Part shown: positions 60,975 through 64,000 of the stretch, one piece after another | How positions within the stretch are numbered: position 1 is the first letter of the stretch | How the letters are laid out: each line of letters opens with the position of its first letter | Assembly (NCBI GenBank): GCA_034420475.1 | Contig: DAOULH010000042.1 | Span: forward strand, 1 to 64,000 | Reading direction: 5' to 3' | Origin: Bin87 sp034420475 | GTDB lineage: Bacteria > Chloroflexota > Dehalococcoidia > Lucifugimonadales > UBA3495 | Length of the DNA stretch: 64,000 nucleotides | Notes under the pieces: generated by a model | Told to the model about the DNA's origin: nothing | The model's input: the letters and a program-made list of their open reading frames with translations, nothing else | Databases searched by the model: none | Program-made: the position numbers and the translations under genes

Positions 60975-61336
60975 CCTGGCAGGAACTTTACGCGATTGCC
61001 AGATCGCTACGGCAGCGAGCCGACTGGCTGTTCGACCGCAGCGAATACCAACTCGCCGGCGAAGGGATCTGGGGCGCTTTGCACTACACGGCAAGGGCGT
61101 TAACCGAATGTTTTGGACGGGCTGCCGGCCAATCCCTCAGCGACGGGCATATTCCTACCCTGCCTAACTTTCCAAGTGACATCAGTCAACGAAAGCGTCA
61201 ATGGCGTGCGGCCCGCGCCCTGCATATCCATTTCTATAACAGCAACCTTACTGCCGCAGAAATGGAGCGTAGTCGCGCCCAAGCAACGGCACTGTTGAAC
61301 GAAGCCTTCGGCGTGTTGCAGTCAAATATGGCGTAA
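60971..61336 (+). CDS. Second HEPN-like protein, coupled
   Basis: The 121-aa all-helical protein begins MTWQELYAIARSLRQRADWL and has AGEGIWGALHYTARALTECF, then RAARALHIHFYNSNL, which offers R-x4-H and R-x5-H spacings of the HEPN type but with hydrophobic residues after Arg. It may be the non-catalytic or regulatory half of a heterodimer with the preceding protein. Its ATG overlaps the upstream stop. It is convergent with the rhomboid gene 17 bases away. Confidence 0.65.
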   Translation: MTWQELYAIARSLRQRADWLFDRSEYQLAGEGIWGALHYTARALTECFGRAAGQSLSDGHIPTLPNFPSDISQRKRQWRAARALHIHFYNSNLTAAEMERSRAQATALLNEAFGVLQSNMA

Positions 61337-61353
61337 CCGCCAACCGTCCCGCT

Positions 61354-62178
61354 TCAATCAATCCGCCGGCCGCGCCAGTATTGGGGCGGCCGTTGGTAAT
61401 CGTCGTCGCGCCGGCCGCGACCGCCGGATCGGGAAATACCGCCCGGGCCGCGCCGGAAGGGTCGGACGGCCAACCCCACGATGGCTCCGACCACGAAGCC
61501 GCCGATGTGGGCGAAGAAGGCAGTGGAGACCTCATGGCTCACACCGATGGAGAGCAGGCCCTGGATGGCTTGCAACGCGAACCAGATGACGAGTAGCCAG
61601 ACCGCGCGGAGCTCGATCACGGTGATCAGAATGTAGATCAGCAGGGTGCGGATGCGATTGCGGGGGTAGAGGAGGAGATAGGCGCCCATGACGCCGGAGA
61701 TGGCGCCGCTGGCTCCGACCAAAGGGGTCTGCGACGACGGATCGATTGCGTAATGCGAAAGGGTGGCGAGGACACCGGCCACCAGGTAGAACAGCAGGTA
61801 CTTGAGGTGACCGAAGGTGTCCTCGATGTTGTCCCCAAAGACCCACAGGAACAGCATGTTGCCGATGAAGTGCATCAGGCTGCCGTGGATGAACATGGAG
61901 GTGAGCATCGTGCCCCAGGTCGGGATGGGAGACGCGATGTCGATCCCACCGGAGCCGACCGGGATCAACTCGAATGCCCGGCCCGACGACAGTTCGGCGG
62001 GTATGAAGCCGAACTGCAGGAAGAAAACGAAAATCGGCAGGCCGCCTCCGCCGAAGAGGAACCCGAAGCCGCCGACGCTGATCTCGTAAAGGAATACGAG
62101 AGAGTTGAGGCCGATCAGGACGAGGTTGACGACCGGGCGGGAGCCGTGACGCCGCCCGGCGTCGGAGATGGGCAGCAC
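61354..62178 (-). CDS. Rhomboid intramembrane serine protease
   Basis: The 274-aa protein has six to seven membrane segments, the conserved HGSLMHFIGNMLFLWVFG, the catalytic serine in GASGAISGVMGAY and the catalytic histidine in FAHIGGFVVGAIVG. An Arg/Gly-rich cytoplasmic C-terminal tail follows. It cleaves membrane proteins within the bilayer; substrates are unknown. It starts two bases after the kinase-like gene, so the two are one transcript. Confidence 0.92.
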   Translation of the reverse strand: MLPISDAGRRHGSRPVVNLVLIGLNSLVFLYEISVGGFGFLFGGGGLPIFVFFLQFGFIPAELSSGRAFELIPVGSGGIDIASPIPTWGTMLTSMFIHGSLMHFIGNMLFLWVFGDNIEDTFGHLKYLLFYLVAGVLATLSHYAIDPSSQTPLVGASGAISGVMGAYLLLYPRNRIRTLLIYILITVIELRAVWLLVIWFALQAIQGLLSIGVSHEVSTAFFAHIGGFVVGAIVGLAVRPFRRGPGGISRSGGRGRRDDDYQRPPQYWRGRRID

Positions 62179-62180
62179 GG

Positions 62181-62891
62181 CTAGGCGGGGACGGCGGCGG
62201 TGATGTCTTCGGCAGCGTGGGCGATGATTTCCGCGGCGGTGCTCTGAGAAATGCGCCCGATGTTGAGCATCAGGTGGAACTTGGTGGGATCGTTGGCTTC
62301 GGCCCGGAAGAACTTGCGGTAGAAGGTGACCCGAGCGTTTTCCAGGTCCTCGGAGTAGACGCGGGCCTCGTCAGCCGAGAACAGCTCGCGCTTGGCCATG
62401 GTGTCGATGCGAACGTCCATGGGCGCGAGGAGGCCCACGTGGATGACGCCGGGGGTATCAGCCAGGATCATGTTGCTGCCGCGGCCGATGATGACGACGT
62501 CACCGCCGCCGGCCAGCTCTTTGATGACCGACGTGGTGGCTTCAATGAACGCCCGGTCGTGGACGTTGGAGGAGGAAGCGGCGTCGGATACCAGCTCGGT
62601 GTACGCTTCGGCCGGGAGCATTTCGATGCCGCGGCCGAAGTAGGGTTCGGCTCCGGCGCCGGCCACGGCGGAACGTTCGAGGACGGTCTGCATGAAGCGG
62701 GCGACCTTTTCGCGGAAGGGGACTACCCGCTGCTCCTTCTCGATGAGCCGGCTGACCGGAGACCCGACCAGGCGGGCCGCCTCGGAGAAGATATATCGGT
62801 CCACGTAGTTCAGACCCATGTTCTGGGCGACCAGGTGGCCGATCTCCAGCGTGCCGCTGCCGATGACGCCGTTGATGGTTATGACCGGCAT
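62181..62891 (-). CDS. Cytidylate kinase-like family protein
   Basis: The 236-aa P-loop protein begins MPVITINGVIGSGTLEIGHL, as in the cytidylate-kinase-like (AAK6) group where the Walker lysine is replaced, and has LNYVDRYIFSEAARLVG, GGDVVIIGRGSNMILAD and a C-terminal MLNIGRISQSTAAEIIAHAA. The missing P-loop Lys means the phosphoryl-transfer activity is uncertain. GGAGGAAGC precedes the ATG at 62891. The rhomboid gene follows. Confidence 0.82.
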   Translation of the reverse strand: MPVITINGVIGSGTLEIGHLVAQNMGLNYVDRYIFSEAARLVGSPVSRLIEKEQRVVPFREKVARFMQTVLERSAVAGAGAEPYFGRGIEMLPAEAYTELVSDAASSSNVHDRAFIEATTSVIKELAGGGDVVIIGRGSNMILADTPGVIHVGLLAPMDVRIDTMAKRELFSADEARVYSEDLENARVTFYRKFFRAEANDPTKFHLMLNIGRISQSTAAEIIAHAAEDITAAVPA

Positions 62892-62934
62892 GATGCTTCC
62901 TCCGTCTGGGTCATTCTCCCGTCTCGGGCGCGGG

Positions 62935-63522
62935 TTACGCCGTGTACTGGGCCAGGACCCGTTCGCGGCGGCGGTGGTACTCGTCGACCAGCAGACCCAT
63001 GGCGAAGGAGTCGTACCAGTTGCCGTCCTTGCGGTGGGTGCGTCGCAGGTGCCCTTCAAGCACGAAGCCCAGGTGCCGGAACATCTGCAAGGCGTGCTCG
63101 TTGTACTCCGGAACGTCCACCCACACGCGGTGAAGTTCCAGGTTGTCGAAGGCTTCGTCCAGCAGGGTGACCAGAGCCGAGGTCCCGTAGTGGTGGTGCC
63201 AGAGGTCCTTGCGTCCGATCAATATGAAGAGCTGGGCTTCTTCCAGGGGCCATTCGACCAGCAGCTGACCCTCTCCGATATGGGCCTCGTCGGTGGCATA
63301 GATGGAGTAGATGCGCCTTTCATCCTGGTTGAACGTTTGATGCCACGTGTCGTCGTCGGCGTCCTGGATGGCTTCGGGAGCGTACCCGATGTGGAGGGCG
63401 TGGCCGTCGGAATCGTCGGTGCCGTACCACAGCGAACTGACCTCGGGATCGCGCAGCCAATCGCGAATGCGTGAAACATCTTCACGGGAAACGTCTGAGT
63501 TAAGGCTAACCGTTGGGAACAT
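62935..63522 (-). CDS. GNAT family N-acetyltransferase (RimJ/RimL type)
   Basis: The 195-aa protein has an N-terminal VSREDVSRIRDWLRDPEVSS, a central IYSIYATDEAHIGEGQLLVE, then FILIGRKDLWHHHYGTSALV (acetyl-CoA binding loop), LELHRVWVDVPEYNEHALQM and RHLGFVLEGHLRRTHRKDG, the common plan of RimJ/RimL-like GNATs acting on protein N-termini or small amines. TATAAT (minus, 63605-63600) lies about 80 bases upstream. The kinase-like gene follows after 43 bases. Confidence 0.87.
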   Translation of the reverse strand: MFPTVSLNSDVSREDVSRIRDWLRDPEVSSLWYGTDDSDGHALHIGYAPEAIQDADDDTWHQTFNQDERRIYSIYATDEAHIGEGQLLVEWPLEEAQLFILIGRKDLWHHHYGTSALVTLLDEAFDNLELHRVWVDVPEYNEHALQMFRHLGFVLEGHLRRTHRKDGNWYDSFAMGLLVDEYHRRRERVLAQYTA

Positions 63523-63650
63523 ATACCGGCCTCCTAGAACTGCAATGGCAATGATTTTCCGGCTTTCCGGGGGCCAAATTTATACTGTGAATTACCCGGA
63601 TTATAACACGGTGGTTGCGCCGGGAAGGGGCCGCTTCCCGCCAGGAATCG

Positions 63651-63684
63651 AAAGAGGGGGCGAACCGGCGTTCGCCCCCTCTTT
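63651..63684 (-). terminator. Terminator after DAHP synthase gene
   Basis: A 15-bp perfect stem (AAAGAGGGGGCGAAC / GTTCGCCCCCTCTTT) with a 4-nt loop lies 29 bases after the DAHP synthase stop. The stem includes the recurring GGGGCGA core. Confidence 0.85.
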
Positions 63685-63712
63685 GGATCGGACGGGTCAG
63701 CCGGGCAAGGCG

Positions 63713-64000
63713 CTAATCCGCGGGTACGGCAACCTCGCTGCCGATCGATTCGTAGGCCCACTCCAGCAGGTCCACGGTCTCGTCCCAACCGATGCAGGAG
63801 TCGGTGATGGAGATGCCGTACTCCAGCTCGGACGGGTCGGCGCCGAGCTTCTGGGCGCCGGGATTGATGTTGCTTTCCAGCATCACCCCGATGAGGTCGG
63901 AGTTGCCGGTCAACCGCTGCTGCAGCACGTCGCGGAAGGCGATGTGCTGGCGGGTGTGGTCCTTGTTGGAATTGCCGTGGCTGCAGTCCACCACTATGGG
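63713..64000 (-). CDS. 3-deoxy-7-phosphoheptulonate synthase, C-terminal part (runs off window)
   Basis: The visible 95 codons encode the C-terminus of a class I (AroF/G/H-type) DAHP synthase: VVDCSHGNSNKDHTRQ, VMLESNINPGAQKLG, LEYGISITDSCIGWDETVDL. The enzyme joins PEP and erythrose 4-phosphate at the start of aromatic amino-acid synthesis. The 5' part lies beyond the right edge. A terminator follows. Confidence 0.9.
   Translation of the reverse strand, partial: PIVVDCSHGNSNKDHTRQHIAFRDVLQQRLTGNSDLIGVMLESNINPGAQKLGADPSELEYGISITDSCIGWDETVDLLEWAYESIGSEVAVPAD

Overview
The window is a GC-rich, densely coded bacterial chromosome segment with no rRNA, no tRNA that I could recognise, no CRISPR array and no phage structural genes. 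Gene content (tandem CaiB/BaiF CoA-transferase, SDR enzymes, a BKACE-family enzyme, a molybdenum hydroxylase subunit, MeaB, CbtA/CbtB, a CobN-type chelatase with a fused BchI-BchD partner) and dispersed GATTGCC...GCAATGAC hairpin repeats suggest an uncultivated Chloroflexota-like bacterium. That assignment is inference from gene content and repeat style, not from a marker tree.

Layout. 0.1-1.2 kb (-): a three-gene operon with two paralogous Cys-rich proteins. 1.35-7.7 kb: catabolic genes (ThDP enzyme, DUF971, FmdB, FAD oxidoreductase, double CaiB). 7.8-12.7 kb: DUF2335 module, then a type IIG-like restriction-methyltransferase coupled to an HNH nuclease. 12.8-18.5 kb: a decaying accessory island with dispersed hairpin repeats, a RelE/ParE-like toxin-antitoxin cassette in one intact, one frameshifted and two fragmentary copies, two overlapping 'small protein + retropepsin-like protease' pairs, a broken third protease, and a NYN-domain gene interrupted by an in-frame TAG. 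18.6-27.6 kb: cysteinyl-tRNA synthetase fused to a GT2 glycosyltransferase domain, SDR, MeaB, a broken Mrr-type gene, an SPFH/NfeD pair and an enoyl-CoA hydratase. 28.4-34.7 kb (-): a histidine operon (hisZ-hisG-phospholipase-like gene-hisD-hisC-hisB). 34.7-36.5 kb: DUF4276 + AAA ATPase, a defence-like pair. 36.5-41.4 kb: two SDRs (one lacking its catalytic residues), birA, a 592-bp tandem duplication carrying two HEPN-like genes, and glyS. 41.5-50.4 kb (-): a cobalt/B12 locus with a consensus promoter, cobalamin riboswitch and terminator in front of cbiE and cobN, followed by an unknown gene, cbtB, cbtA and a BchI-BchD fusion. 50.5-57.6 kb: a DUF3352 protein, another aspartyl protease, an anchored exported protein, MoaD-like protein, an orphan molybdenum hydroxylase subunit and BKACE. 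57.8-61.3 kb: a second defence-like island (DNA methyltransferase fused to HNH, PIN toxin with partner, two overlapping HEPN genes). 61.4-64 kb: rhomboid protease, cytidylate-kinase-like protein, GNAT acetyltransferase, and the 3' end of a DAHP synthase gene.

Themes. (1) RNA- and DNA-targeting accessory proteins are abundant (RelE/ParE-like, NYN, PIN, four HEPN-like, two R-M systems, ATPase/DUF4276). (2) Accessory genes are eroding: three carry single in-frame nonsense codons explainable by C-to-T change, two carry 1-nt frameshifts, and several gene ends are duplicated. (3) An extended -10 motif close to TGCTANAAT recurs upstream of at least eight genes. (4) Most large antisense ORFs are products of high-GC codon bias and were excluded.
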